64,000 nt of DNA, taken from positions 124,001-188,000 of the forward strand of contig NZ_CP009922.3 in NCBI RefSeq assembly GCF_000993785.3, given 5' to 3'. The notes under the pieces were generated by a model. The model was given only the letters and a program-made list of their open reading frames with translations. It searched no databases and was not told the DNA's origin. The DNA is from Streptomyces xiamenensis (GTDB lineage Bacteria; Actinomycetota; Actinomycetes; Streptomycetales; Streptomycetaceae). Numbering within the stretch: position 1 is the stretch's first letter; the number at the start of each line of letters is the position of its first letter. Position numbers and translations under genes: made by a program. Positions 24,076-33,255 of the stretch are shown here, in pieces.

Positions 24076-25889
24076 TGGGCGTTTCGCCTCCCGAGTACGA
24101 TCCGGCGTCCGTGGAGCACGCCACCATCCTGCCGGTGGCGGGCCGGCACACGGTGCGGGCGTATGTCAGGGAGTTGCTGCGGCGGCACCGGAGGGCGTTC
24201 GCCCTGCTGGTGGGGGTGAACACGCTGGCGGTGCTGGCCTCCATGGTGGGCCCGTACCTGCTGGGGCGGGTGGTGCAGGATCTGGCGGCGGGCGCCGAGG
24301 AACTGCATCTGACGCGGACCGTGGCGCTGTTCACGGTGGCGCTCGCGGTGCAGGCGTTCTTCGTACGGATGGTGCGACTGCGCGGCGCGGTGCTGGGCGA
24401 GCGGATGCTGGCGGATCTGCGCGAGGACTTTCTGGTGCGGTCGGTGGCACTGCCGCCGGGGGTGCTGGAGCGCGCGGGAACCGGGGATCTGCTGGCCCGG
24501 ATCAACACGGACGTGGACCGGCTGGCGCAGGCGATGCGCGAGGCGGTGCCGCAGCTGGCGATCGCGGTGGTGTGGGCGGGACTGCTGCTGGGCGGCATCG
24601 TGGTGACGGCCCCGGCCCTGGGGCTGGGGGTGCTGATAGCGCTGCCGGTGCTGGTGGCGGGCTGCTGGTGGTACTTCCGGCGGGCACCGGCCGGCTACCG
24701 GGCGGAGGCCGCCGGGTACGCGGCGGTGGCCGCCGCCCTGGCGGAGACGGTGGACGCCGGGCGCACCATCGAGGTGCACCGCCTGGAGTCGGCGCGGGTG
24801 GAGTTGTCGGAGCGCCGGGTGCGTGAGTGGACCCAGTGGGAGCGGTACACGTTGTGGCTGCGCACCATCCTGATTCCGACGATCAACGTGTACCACGCGT
24901 TGATTCTGTCCGGGGTGCTGATGATCGGCGGCGTCTTCGTGCTGAACGACTGGATGACGGTGGGTCAGCTGACGACGGGGGCCCTGCTGGCGCAGATGCT
25001 GGTGGAGCCGGTCGGGATGATCGTGCGCTGGTTCGACGAGCTCCAGGTGGCGCAGGTGTCGCTGGCCCGGCTGGTCGGGGTGCGCGAGGTCGAGGATCCC
25101 GACGCGGATGCCTCGCTGTCGCCCGACGGGCGGGAGTTGACGGCCCAGGAGGTGCGGTTCGGTTATCTGGCCGGGCGCGATGTGCTGCACGGGGTGTCGC
25201 TGCGGGTGCCGCCGGGGACCCGGATGGCGCTGGTGGGCCCGTCGGGTGCGGGGAAGTCCACGCTCGGCCGGCTGCTGGCGGGGATCTACGCGCCGGGCAG
25301 CGGTGACATCACGCTGGGAGGTGCGCGGCTGGCGGGGATGCCGGCGGAGCGGGTACGGGAGCAGGTCGCGCTGGTCAACCAGGAGCACCACGTGTTCGTG
25401 GGACCGCTGCGGGACAACCTGCGGCTGGCCCGGGAGGGGGCGACGGACGCCGAACTGTGGGCGGCGCTGGGCGCGGTGGACGCGGACGGCTGGGTGCGGG
25501 AGTTGCCGCGGGGTCTGGACACCGAGGTGGGCTCCGGAGCGGTGGCGGTGACCCCGGCCCAGGCGCAGCAGATCGCGTTGGCGCGGCTGGTGCTGGCGGA
25601 TCCGCACACGCTGGTGCTGGATGAGGCGACCTCGCTGCTCGACCCGCGGGCCGCACGTGATCTGGAGCGTTCGCTGGGCCGGGTGTTGCACGGTCGTACG
25701 GTGATCGCGATCGCGCACCGGCTGCACACCGCGCACGACGCGGATGTGATCGCGGTGGTGGAGGACGGCCGGATCAGCGAGCTGGGCAGCCATGACGAGC
25801 TGGTGGCGGCCGGCGGGGCGTACGCGGCGTTGTGGCGCTCGTGGCACGGGGCCCCGGCGCAGGAGGAGGACGCCGGGACGGTGCGCTGA
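24072..25889 (+). CDS. Heterodimeric ABC exporter subunit 2 with degenerate signature
   Basis: A 605-residue permease-ATPase half transporter, translationally coupled to the previous gene through ATGA. Six membrane segments lie at ~38-320. The ATPase has intact Walker A GPSGAGKST, Q-loop VNQEHHVFV, Walker B LVLDEAT and H-loop IAHRLHT, but the signature LSGGQ is replaced by VTPAQ (AVTPAQAQQIALAR). Together with subunit 1 it forms one complete ATP site (this Walker A with the partner signature) and one dead site. It would act in the cytoplasmic membrane as an exporter. A 20-bp hairpin follows the gene. Confidence 0.92.
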   Translation: MMGVSPPEYDPASVEHATILPVAGRHTVRAYVRELLRRHRRAFALLVGVNTLAVLASMVGPYLLGRVVQDLAAGAEELHLTRTVALFTVALAVQAFFVRMVRLRGAVLGERMLADLREDFLVRSVALPPGVLERAGTGDLLARINTDVDRLAQAMREAVPQLAIAVVWAGLLLGGIVVTAPALGLGVLIALPVLVAGCWWYFRRAPAGYRAEAAGYAAVAAALAETVDAGRTIEVHRLESARVELSERRVREWTQWERYTLWLRTILIPTINVYHALILSGVLMIGGVFVLNDWMTVGQLTTGALLAQMLVEPVGMIVRWFDELQVAQVSLARLVGVREVEDPDADASLSPDGRELTAQEVRFGYLAGRDVLHGVSLRVPPGTRMALVGPSGAGKSTLGRLLAGIYAPGSGDITLGGARLAGMPAERVREQVALVNQEHHVFVGPLRDNLRLAREGATDAELWAALGAVDADGWVRELPRGLDTEVGSGAVAVTPAQAQQIALARLVLADPHTLVLDEATSLLDPRAARDLERSLGRVLHGRTVIAIAHRLHTAHDADVIAVVEDGRISELGSHDELVAAGGAYAALWRSWHGAPAQEEDAGTVR

Positions 25890-25942
25890 GGGGCCGGCCG
25901 CGGAACGTGGCAGTTGACGAGTGCCGGGCGGCGGCCGGGTGA

Positions 25943-25993
25943 CCCGGAGGCCGGGGTGGCGGGTCCTGTGGGGCCGCCACCCCGGCCTCCGGG
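25943..25993. terminator. Bidirectional terminator with a 20-bp perfect stem
   Basis: Positions 25943-25962 pair without mismatch with 25974-25993 over an 11-nt loop. It lies 53 bp after the ABC operon and 8 bp before the stop of the convergent hydrolase gene, so it serves both. Confidence 0.8.
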
Positions 25994-26000
25994 AGCCGGT

Positions 26001-26786
26001 TCAGGCGGCCAGGACCAGGGCTCCGATGCCGCTGGCGGCGCCGACGACCATGAAGACCGGCATCAGCACCTTGTTCTCCACCCAGGCGCCGGCCTTGAAG
26101 CGCATGACGGAGGGGGTGCCCACGGGGTACCAGCGGCGGCCCTTGATGGTCAGCGGCCACAGCATGGGGACACCGGAGATGGTGAGGGCGTCCCCGAAGT
26201 TGTGGACCATGGCACCGAGCACGATGGGGATGCCCAGCCACAGGTAGGGCTCGCTGAACAGCCAGGTGGAGCCGTTGCCCGGCTCGTCCAGGACGGCGGC
26301 CAGGATCCAGGCGCTGGTGGCACCGAGCAGCCACACCAGGACGTCGCTGGACATCCGGGCCATCTTCCACAGCAGTCCCTCCACGGCGAGCACCATGTGG
26401 ATGAACAGGATGATCAGCACCGCCCACCGGCCGAAGAGGACGGCGGCGGCGGAGAAGCCGACACCGACGGCCAGCGCCCAGGGGAAGGTGTGGGTGAGAG
26501 TGCGGTGGCCGCCGGAGCGGCGCCTCTCGCGCTTGGCCCGGGTGGCGTTGTAGACGGCCACCGAGAGCTTGTCGATCAGCCCGGCCAGCCATTTGGACGG
26601 TGGTCCGAAGGCGCGGGAGATCGTGGCGCCCTTCTGGTCGAGATCGGGTGCGAGGGCGGCGCCCGCGCAGATCAGCGTTCCGGCCAGCAGGACGGGCCAG
26701 GGCATCGGATGATCGGCGGCAGCCGCCGCCAGGCCCACCCCCAGCCAGGCCATCGCGCCGGACAGTGAATGCGCCGGTCCCATCAT
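26001..26786 (-). CDS. YdjM-like membrane-bound metal-dependent hydrolase (DUF457)
   Basis: A 261-residue integral membrane protein of the LexA-regulated YdjM / DUF457 family. The metal-binding pattern HSLSGAM, ALAPDLDQKG and GGHRTLTHTF is intact, set among several hydrophobic helices (residues ~10-45, 100-135, 145-165, 180-205 and a final C-terminal helix). The family is thought to have a phospholipase-like active site, but its role is unknown. The start is placed at ATG 26786 directly before the conserved MMGPAHS; a frame extension upstream is unlike the family. Confidence 0.85.
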   Translation of the reverse strand: MMGPAHSLSGAMAWLGVGLAAAAADHPMPWPVLLAGTLICAGAALAPDLDQKGATISRAFGPPSKWLAGLIDKLSVAVYNATRAKRERRRSGGHRTLTHTFPWALAVGVGFSAAAVLFGRWAVLIILFIHMVLAVEGLLWKMARMSSDVLVWLLGATSAWILAAVLDEPGNGSTWLFSEPYLWLGIPIVLGAMVHNFGDALTISGVPMLWPLTIKGRRWYPVGTPSVMRFKAGAWVENKVLMPVFMVVGAASGIGALVLAA

Positions 26787-26912
26787 CTGGTAGCGCCCCC
26801 GCCTTCTACTCGTCGTCTGTGGAGTTCTGTTGGCGGCACAGCGTAGTCCCATGTGATCTTGGGATGAGCAGCCGGTTGCGGTTTAGCGCCTGGGTGCGGG
26901 CACTATGGAGCG

Positions 26913-29426
26913 GTGACCCTTATCGATCAGATGCCTGCCGACAACGACCCCGATGCCCTCTTTGACGCGTTCTCGTCATGGGCGGAAGAGCGGGGAATCT
27001 CCCTGTACCCCGCTCAGGAGGAGGCGCTGATCGAAGTGGTCTCGGGCGCGAACGTCATCCTGTCCACGCCCACCGGGTCCGGCAAGTCCCTGGTGGCGGC
27101 CGGCGCGCACTTCGCCGCACTCGCCCGGGACGAGGTGACGTTCTACACGGCGCCCATCAAGGCCCTGGTCTCGGAGAAGTTCTTCGATCTGTGCAAGATC
27201 TTCGGCACCGAGAACGTCGGCATGCTCACCGGTGACGCCTCGGTGAACGCGGACGCGCCGGTGATCTGCTGCACCGCCGAGGTGCTGGCCTCCATCGCGC
27301 TGCGGGACGGCGCCGAGGCGGACATCGGCCAGGTGGTGATGGACGAGTTCCACTTCTATGCCGAGCCGGACCGGGGCTGGGCGTGGCAGATCCCGCTGCT
27401 CGAGCTGCCGCAGGCCCAGTTCGTCCTGATGTCCGCGACGCTCGGCGACATGACGCGGTTCGAGGAGGATCTGACCCGCCGCACCGGCCGCCCGACGGCG
27501 GTGGTCCGCTCCGCCACCCGTCCGGTACCACTGAGCTACGAGTACCGCACCACATCACTCACCGACACCCTCACCGAACTGCTGGAGACGCATCAGTCCC
27601 CGGTCTACATCGTCCACTTCACCCAGGCGCAGGCGGTGGAGCGGGCGCAGGCGCTGATGAGCATCAACATGTGCACCCGGGCGGAGAAGGACCAGATCGC
27701 CGCGCTCATCGGCAACTTCCGCTTCACCACCGCCTTCGGCCGTAATCTCTCCCGGTTCGTGCGACACGGCATCGGGGTGCACCACGCCGGGATGCTGCCC
27801 AAGTACCGGCGGCTGGTGGAGAAGCTGGCGCAGGCCGGGCTGCTGAAGGTCATCTGTGGCACCGACACCCTGGGGGTGGGGGTGAACGTCCCGATCCGCA
27901 CGGTGCTGTTCACGGCGCTGACCAAGTACGACGGCAATCGTGTACGGGTGCTGCGGGCCCGGGAGTTCCATCAGATCGCCGGCCGGGCCGGGCGGGCCGG
28001 CTTCGACACGGCGGGGTTCGTGGTGGCGCAGGCGCCCGAGCACGTGGTGGAGAACGAGAAGGCCCTGGCGAAGGCGGGCGAGGACCCGAAGAAGCGGCGC
28101 AAGGTGGTCCGCAAGAAGGCCCCCGAGGGCTTCGTGAACTGGAGCCAGTCCACCTTCGAGAAGCTCATCGCCTCCGAGCCCGAGCCGCTGACCTCCCGGT
28201 TCCGGGTCACCCACGCCATGCTGCTGTCGGTCATCGCCCGCCCCGGGAACGCGTTCGAGGCGATGCGGCGGCTGCTGGAGGACAACCACGAGCCGCGCCG
28301 GGCCCAGCTGCGGCACATCCGGCGGGCGATCGCCATCTACCGCTCGCTGCTGGACGGCGGCGTGGTGGAACGGCTGCCCGAGCCCGACGCCCAGGGCCGG
28401 ATCGTGCGGCTGACCGTTGACCTCCAGGCCGACTTCGCGCTCAACCAGCCACTGTCCACCTTCGCACTGGCCGCCTTCGAGGTGCTGGACCCCGAATCGC
28501 CCTCCTACGCCCTTGACATGGTCTCCGTCGTGGAGTCCACGCTCGATGACCCCCGTCAGATCCTCGCGGCACAGCAGAACAAGGCGCGCGGCGAGGCGGT
28601 CGCCGCCATGAAGGCCGACGGCGTGGAGTACGAGGAGCGCATGGAACGGCTGATGGACATCAGCTACCCCAAGCCGATGGAGGAACTGCTCTTCCACGCC
28701 TACGGCGTCTACCGCAGGAGCCACCCGTGGGTCGGGGACCACCCGCTGTCCCCCAAGTCGGTGGTGCGGGACATGTACGAGCGGGCGATGACCTTCTCGG
28801 AGTTCGTCTCGAACTATGAGCTGGCCAGGACCGAGGGCATCGTGCTGCGCTATCTGGCCGGGGCCTACAAGGCGCTGGAGCACACCGTCCCCGAGGACCT
28901 GAAATCGGAGGATTTCCAGGACATCACGGCCTGGCTGGGCGAGTTGGTGCGCCAGGTGGACTCCAGCCTGCTGGACGAGTGGGAGCAGCTGGCCAATCCG
29001 GCCGAGGAGGACGCCGAGGAGGCCCAGGAGCGGGCCGACCAGGTCAAGCCGGTCACCGCGAACGCCAGGGCCTTCCGGGTGCTGGTGCGCAACGCGCTGT
29101 TCCGCCGGGTGGAGTTGGCGGCCTGGGACCGTACCGCCGAACTCGGCGCGCTGGACGGCGACGCCGGCTGGGACGCGGAGCGCTGGGCGCGCGCGATGGA
29201 TGCCTACTGGGACGAGTACGACGAGCTGGGGACCGGCCCCGATGCCCGCGGCCCGAAGCTGCTGAGCATCGAGGAGCGGCCCGAGGACAGCCTGTGGCGG
29301 GTGCGGCAGACGTTCGCCGACCCGGCGGGCGACCACGACTGGGGCATCACCGCCGAGGTGGATCTGACCGCCTCGGACACCGAGGGGCGGGCGGTGCTCC
29401 AGGTCGTGGATGTCGGCCAGCTCTGA
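26913..29426 (+). CDS. Ski2-like DEAD/DEAH-box RNA helicase with DUF3516 domain
   Basis: An 837-residue superfamily 2 helicase common in actinobacteria. Motifs in order: Q-motif-like LYPAQEEAL, Walker A TPTGSGKS, motif II MDEFHF, motif III SATLGD, motif V GTDTLGVGVNVP and motif VI QIAGRAGRAGFD. The C-terminal ~400 residues form the DUF3516 region. Homologues are presumed RNA helicases related to Mtr4/Ski2 and cytoplasmic. The GTG start at 26913 has GGAG 4 nt upstream, a short spacing. It is convergent with DUF6397 with only 14 bp between stops. Confidence 0.92.
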   Translation: MTLIDQMPADNDPDALFDAFSSWAEERGISLYPAQEEALIEVVSGANVILSTPTGSGKSLVAAGAHFAALARDEVTFYTAPIKALVSEKFFDLCKIFGTENVGMLTGDASVNADAPVICCTAEVLASIALRDGAEADIGQVVMDEFHFYAEPDRGWAWQIPLLELPQAQFVLMSATLGDMTRFEEDLTRRTGRPTAVVRSATRPVPLSYEYRTTSLTDTLTELLETHQSPVYIVHFTQAQAVERAQALMSINMCTRAEKDQIAALIGNFRFTTAFGRNLSRFVRHGIGVHHAGMLPKYRRLVEKLAQAGLLKVICGTDTLGVGVNVPIRTVLFTALTKYDGNRVRVLRAREFHQIAGRAGRAGFDTAGFVVAQAPEHVVENEKALAKAGEDPKKRRKVVRKKAPEGFVNWSQSTFEKLIASEPEPLTSRFRVTHAMLLSVIARPGNAFEAMRRLLEDNHEPRRAQLRHIRRAIAIYRSLLDGGVVERLPEPDAQGRIVRLTVDLQADFALNQPLSTFALAAFEVLDPESPSYALDMVSVVESTLDDPRQILAAQQNKARGEAVAAMKADGVEYEERMERLMDISYPKPMEELLFHAYGVYRRSHPWVGDHPLSPKSVVRDMYERAMTFSEFVSNYELARTEGIVLRYLAGAYKALEHTVPEDLKSEDFQDITAWLGELVRQVDSSLLDEWEQLANPAEEDAEEAQERADQVKPVTANARAFRVLVRNALFRRVELAAWDRTAELGALDGDAGWDAERWARAMDAYWDEYDELGTGPDARGPKLLSIEERPEDSLWRVRQTFADPAGDHDWGITAEVDLTASDTEGRAVLQVVDVGQL

Positions 29427-29440
29427 GCGGTGCGCGCCCA

Positions 29441-31027
29441 TCAGGCGCCGCACGGTGCCGGGACCGTTCCGGGTGCGGGGCGGGCGGCCCTGGCGACGCC
29501 GAGGTGGCGCTTCAGCAGGGACCGGTACCAGCGGACCTCTTCCGGGTCGGTGGCCCGCAGTACGTCGCGGATCGGTTCGGTGCGGGTGCCTCCCGGTGGA
29601 AGGCTGAGCAGCGGCGGGCGCAGCAGGGCGAGGTGGGCGCGCTCGTCGGGGTCCGGGACCACCTCGCGCAGCACCGGGGGTTCCAGGAGGGCGGCGGGCA
29701 CCGCCGCCTTCTCCCAGGGGCCGGCGGCCTGCCGCATCAGCAGCGCGGTGCGGCGGCCGCGCCATTTCCTGGGCCGCCAGTCCTGCCCGGCCGCGAGAGC
29801 TTTGCGCAGTCCCTCGGGTGCGGCTCCGCGCAGCAGTTCGGGGCGGTGCCCGGCCAGGTCCCGCAACTCGCCGGCGGCGTAGCGCCAGACGAGTGCGTGG
29901 TAGCGGTTGAGGTGGAAGCCGACCGGGCTGAAGCAGCCGCCCCTGGCCAGCCGGGCGAAGCGGGCGGTGCTGATGCCGAGCAGGTCGGCACCGCCGGAGG
30001 CGTTGACCAGGTGGACGCGGTCCCGGAGTCCGGTGCGGGTGCGGCGGTCGCCGCGCAGCCGGTCGAGTGCGGCGCGCGGCACCCTGCGGCGCCAGGGTGC
30101 GCCGGCGCAGTCCACGGTGGGCAGCTCGTCCAGGTCGAGTGCGGTCTCGAACTCTTGCCGGGTGAAGCCCAGTTCGCGGACGGTGGTGCGGATGGCACGG
30201 CTCCAGAGGCCGACGGGCACATCTCCGGCCCGCGGCCCGGTGTCGTCCTCGGGAATGAGCAGCGGCGGCGCGGGAGGGGCCTGGCTGGGTTCGTGGCCGG
30301 GATCAGCGGCGGGCGGCGGCCCTCCCCCGGGCCGGGTGGCACCGGGCAGCGGTGGTGGCCGATCGGCGGTTGCCCCGCAGGCGTCCGCGGCGCGACGGGC
30401 AACACGAAAGCACACGGCCGGCTGGAGGGCGTCGGCTCCCGGGCGGGGCGCACCGTGGAGAGGGCCCGTCACCGGGACCGCGCCACGGGGAACATGCGCG
30501 CCGCTGCACGCCCCGGCCGGCGGCGGAGCGAGCGCGGCCGGTTCGCCGATCCGCGCCGGCGCCGAAACCGACGCGTCACCAGGATGCGGCCTGCCCTTCC
30601 CCCGTCCCGGCGGACCGTGGAGAGCCTCAGCCGGTGCGGAGCGGGCGCGGAGAGCGGAGCCGAGTGCGCTGTCGGGAGCGTCGGGCGGGCCCGGAGCGGT
30701 GGCGGACGGCTCGTCGGCTCCGGCACACGCCGTCGCCGCGCAGGTGGCCGGAGGCCCGTCCCCCGACACCGGTGTGCCGTTGGGCGTCCGCCCCGCGCGG
30801 GCGGCCGGAACGCACCCGGGCACGGTGGCCGGCTCGCCCGCCAGGGTCGGCACGGCGGCCTCCCCGGCACGCGGCGCGCCGTCGTACGGGCCTCGCACGG
30901 CGCCGGAACTCTCCGGGGCCATGGACCGGCCAGGACGGCCGGCAGCAGGCGTCGGACCCTTGGCACCGGTGGCCGTCGGGATCCGCGCCGTCTCGGTGTG
31001 CTGGTGGGTGGTGGGGTGGGGGGACAT
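29441..31027 (-). CDS. DUF6397 family protein with a long low-complexity N terminus
   Basis: A 528-residue frame. Residues ~273-528 are a DUF6397 domain (GLWSRAIRTTVRELGFTRQEF, ADLLGISTARFARLARGG, WRGRRTALLMRQA, EVRWYRSLLKRHL), an actinobacterial family with helix-turn-helix-like elements and no known function. The first ~270 residues are Ala/Pro/Gly/Arg-rich and disordered, unusually long for the family. ATG 31027 has AGGAGAAGAGG before it, which supports the long form, but a start nearer the domain cannot be excluded. An ACTCTGA/TCAGAGT inverted repeat (31046-31052 and 31066-31072) precedes it. Confidence 0.75.
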   Translation of the reverse strand: MSPHPTTHQHTETARIPTATGAKGPTPAAGRPGRSMAPESSGAVRGPYDGAPRAGEAAVPTLAGEPATVPGCVPAARAGRTPNGTPVSGDGPPATCAATACAGADEPSATAPGPPDAPDSALGSALRARSAPAEALHGPPGRGKGRPHPGDASVSAPARIGEPAALAPPPAGACSGAHVPRGAVPVTGPLHGAPRPGADALQPAVCFRVARRAADACGATADRPPPLPGATRPGGGPPPAADPGHEPSQAPPAPPLLIPEDDTGPRAGDVPVGLWSRAIRTTVRELGFTRQEFETALDLDELPTVDCAGAPWRRRVPRAALDRLRGDRRTRTGLRDRVHLVNASGGADLLGISTARFARLARGGCFSPVGFHLNRYHALVWRYAAGELRDLAGHRPELLRGAAPEGLRKALAAGQDWRPRKWRGRRTALLMRQAAGPWEKAAVPAALLEPPVLREVVPDPDERAHLALLRPPLLSLPPGGTRTEPIRDVLRATDPEEVRWYRSLLKRHLGVARAARPAPGTVPAPCGA

Positions 31028-31127
31028 GGCGGCCTCTTCTCCTGAACTCTGACTACGCTGTGTCATCAGAGTAGGCCGCTCCATCACCCACTGCAACAAT
31101 CTGTGGCGATATCACTCCACAGAGTGA

Positions 31128-31520
31128 CTAGGGCGTCTCCCGGGCCGGCAGGCCCATGTGTTCGCCCACCTTGTTCACCAGCAGCGTCATCTCGTACCCG
31201 ACCTGCCCGATGTCCGCGTCCGAGCCGGCCAGCACGCACAGACAACTGCCGTCACCGGCCGCCGTCACCAGCAGCACTCCGTCGTCGAACTCGATCATCG
31301 TCTGCCGTACGCCGCCGCTGCGGAAATGCTCTCCCACTCCCTTGGCGAGGGAGTGCAACCCGGAGGCCACCGCCGCCAGATGTTCGGCGCTGTTGCGCTT
31401 CAGCCCTCTGCTCACCGACGTCACCAGTCCGTCGCTGGACAGCAGAAGGACATGCCGCACCCGCGGCAGGCGCTTGACCAGATCATCCAGCATCCAGTCG
31501 AGTGTGGTGCTCAGTGCCAT
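31128..31520 (-). CDS. Roadblock/LC7 domain protein (CvnB-like), orphan
   Basis: A 130-residue roadblock/LC7 protein. LDWMLDDLVKRLPRVRHVLLLSSDGLVTSVSRGL and FDDGVLLVTAAGDGSCLCVLAG are typical of CvnB, the second gene of Streptomyces conservons, where it works with a sensor-like CvnA, CvnC and the small GTPase CvnD. None of those partners is adjacent here, so it is an orphan copy. ATG 31520 follows GGGGGAG. It is predicted cytoplasmic and may interact with a GTPase or kinase encoded elsewhere. Confidence 0.88.
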   Translation of the reverse strand: MALSTTLDWMLDDLVKRLPRVRHVLLLSSDGLVTSVSRGLKRNSAEHLAAVASGLHSLAKGVGEHFRSGGVRQTMIEFDDGVLLVTAAGDGSCLCVLAGSDADIGQVGYEMTLLVNKVGEHMGLPARETP

Positions 31521-31721
31521 CCCCAGCTCCCCCTTCTCGTAAGGCGACTGCTGTGTCAGCCTTCCCCAGGAAGAGGCCGTCGGCAACCACCTGTTCTCAG
31601 CGCCATCCGGAAGGGACCGTACCGCTTCCGCTCCGCCGCCGCACCTGCGGGTGCCGCGGCGGGCACTCCATGAGGGATCTCACACCGTCACCGGCCGAAG
31701 GCGCCCGGCGGGCGCCCCGGT

Positions 31722-31904
31722 TCAGTGGCCCAGCTCCTTGCGCCCCACCCGGCGCACCCGGCGCCGCTGGGAGGGGTCCAGCAGCAGGTACGCGCCCGCC
31801 GGCACCCCGAAGATCACCAGTGCCGCGATCCAGAAGCTGGTCATCCACCACAGCACGAGCCCCACGGCGATCCCCGCGATCGCGACCTTCCCACCTGTCG
31901 ACAT
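31722..31904 (-). CDS. Small two-helix membrane protein
   Basis: A 60-residue protein with hydrophobic segments at ~6-26 (VAIAGIAVGLVLWWMTSFWI) and ~27-43 (AALVIFGVPAGAYLLL), ending in a basic tail (RRRVRRVGRKELGH). By the positive-inside rule the C terminus is cytoplasmic. I do not recognise a named family; such small proteins are common in Streptomyces. ATG 31904 is chosen as the first start immediately before the hydrophobic region. It lies just downstream of the desaturase gene on the same strand. Confidence 0.65.
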   Translation of the reverse strand: MSTGGKVAIAGIAVGLVLWWMTSFWIAALVIFGVPAGAYLLLDPSQRRRVRRVGRKELGH

Positions 31905-31947
31905 CGTCCGATTCCTCTCCGCCGCGAGGGGCGACGGTCGCCGCCCC

Positions 31948-33066
31948 TCAATTGAACGCACTCCCAGTGTCCCCCGTTCCGGCGGGAACACGCCCCTCCC
32001 GCAACGGAGCTCCCACCGCGTGCATGTGGCCCAGCGCCTGCCGGTAGGAGTCGAGCAGCCCGGTCTCCGTGTACCGCACGTCCGCCTCGCGGCAGTAGTG
32101 CCGCACCAGCGGGCGGGCCAGCCGCAGGTGCGGGCGGGCCATGCTCGGGAAGAGATGGTGCTCTATCTGGTAGTTGAGCCCGCCCATCAGCCAGTCGGTG
32201 ACCAGACCGCCTCGCACGTTGCGCGAGGTGAGCACCTGCCGCTTCAGGTGCCCCCAGCGGTCCTCGGGACCCGGGATCTCCATGCCCTTGTGGTTGGGCG
32301 CGAAGACCGAGCCCAGGTGCAGCCCGAACAGCGCGTGGTGGATCAGGGCGAACACCACCGCCTTCCCCGGGGAGAGCACGGCGCCGAGCAGCAGCACGTA
32401 GCCGGTGACGTGGGCCGCCAGCAGCAGCCCCTCCACCAGTCGCGGCCGAAGCCCCTGCCGCTCCCAGCCCTTGGAGGACAGCACCATCTGCACACTGGAG
32501 ACCTTCAGCGCCATCCCCTCCAGCAGCAGCAGCGGGAAGAACAGCCTCGCCTGGTTGCGGGTGAGCCAGCGGCCGAAGCCCTCCCGCTTCTCCGCCTGGT
32601 GGGCGGTCCACACCAGCACCCCGACCCCCACGTCCGGGTCCTTGTCGAGGTGGTTGGGGTTCGCGTGATGCCGGTTGTGCTTGTCGTTCCACCAGGCCGA
32701 ACTCATCCCCAGCAGCAGATTGCCGTGGATCAGCCCGATCACCCGGCCGGCGCGCCGGCCGGCGATCTGGGAGTGGCCCGCGTCGTGCCCGATGAACGCG
32801 GTGCGGGTGGAGAACAGGGCCAGTGGTATCGCCAGCAGCAGCGTCCACCAGGTGTCCCCCAGCCACACCATCGCGGCAATCACCACGGCCAGCGCCAGCG
32901 CGTTGACGGCGATGGAGGCCGCGTACCAGCCGCGCCGCCGCTCCAGCAGGCCCTGGCTCCTGATCTGCCGCAGCAGTGGCGCGAACTCGTCCCCGTGCGG
33001 CGCGGGGGTCACCGGCACGGACACGGGAAGGGGTACGGGCACGGCGGGGGCCGGGGCTTCGGGCAT
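31948..33066 (-). CDS. Fatty acid desaturase, acyl-lipid type
   Basis: A 372-residue membrane di-iron desaturase. The three histidine boxes are visible: HDAGHS (~95-100), HNRHH (~130) and QIEHHLFP (~305), plus a conserved HHALFGLHLG between them. The Gln-x-x-His-His third box marks front-end or acyl-lipid desaturases. Four hydrophobic helices flank the boxes. The N-terminal ~25 residues are Pro/Val/Ala-rich. It would introduce a double bond into membrane lipid acyl chains. ATG 33066 has GGAG upstream. It is divergent from the SNF2 helicase gene. Confidence 0.93.
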   Translation of the reverse strand: MPEAPAPAVPVPLPVSVPVTPAPHGDEFAPLLRQIRSQGLLERRRGWYAASIAVNALALAVVIAAMVWLGDTWWTLLLAIPLALFSTRTAFIGHDAGHSQIAGRRAGRVIGLIHGNLLLGMSSAWWNDKHNRHHANPNHLDKDPDVGVGVLVWTAHQAEKREGFGRWLTRNQARLFFPLLLLEGMALKVSSVQMVLSSKGWERQGLRPRLVEGLLLAAHVTGYVLLLGAVLSPGKAVVFALIHHALFGLHLGSVFAPNHKGMEIPGPEDRWGHLKRQVLTSRNVRGGLVTDWLMGGLNYQIEHHLFPSMARPHLRLARPLVRHYCREADVRYTETGLLDSYRQALGHMHAVGAPLREGRVPAGTGDTGSAFN

Positions 33067-33255
33067 GGCAACTCCGGTACGGGCTGATCGGATCGGTCGT
33101 GACGAACCTATGAACCGCCGGTGGCCCCCGGCCATGGCCGCAGCCCCCGGACCATGGTGTACCCAGCCCCACCCCCCGGCGGGGGTTTCCGCCCTCCCCC
33201 GGCTATGGGGTACCCTCGGCCGCTGCCCCGCCAGCTAGTCAACTTTGAGGAATGC

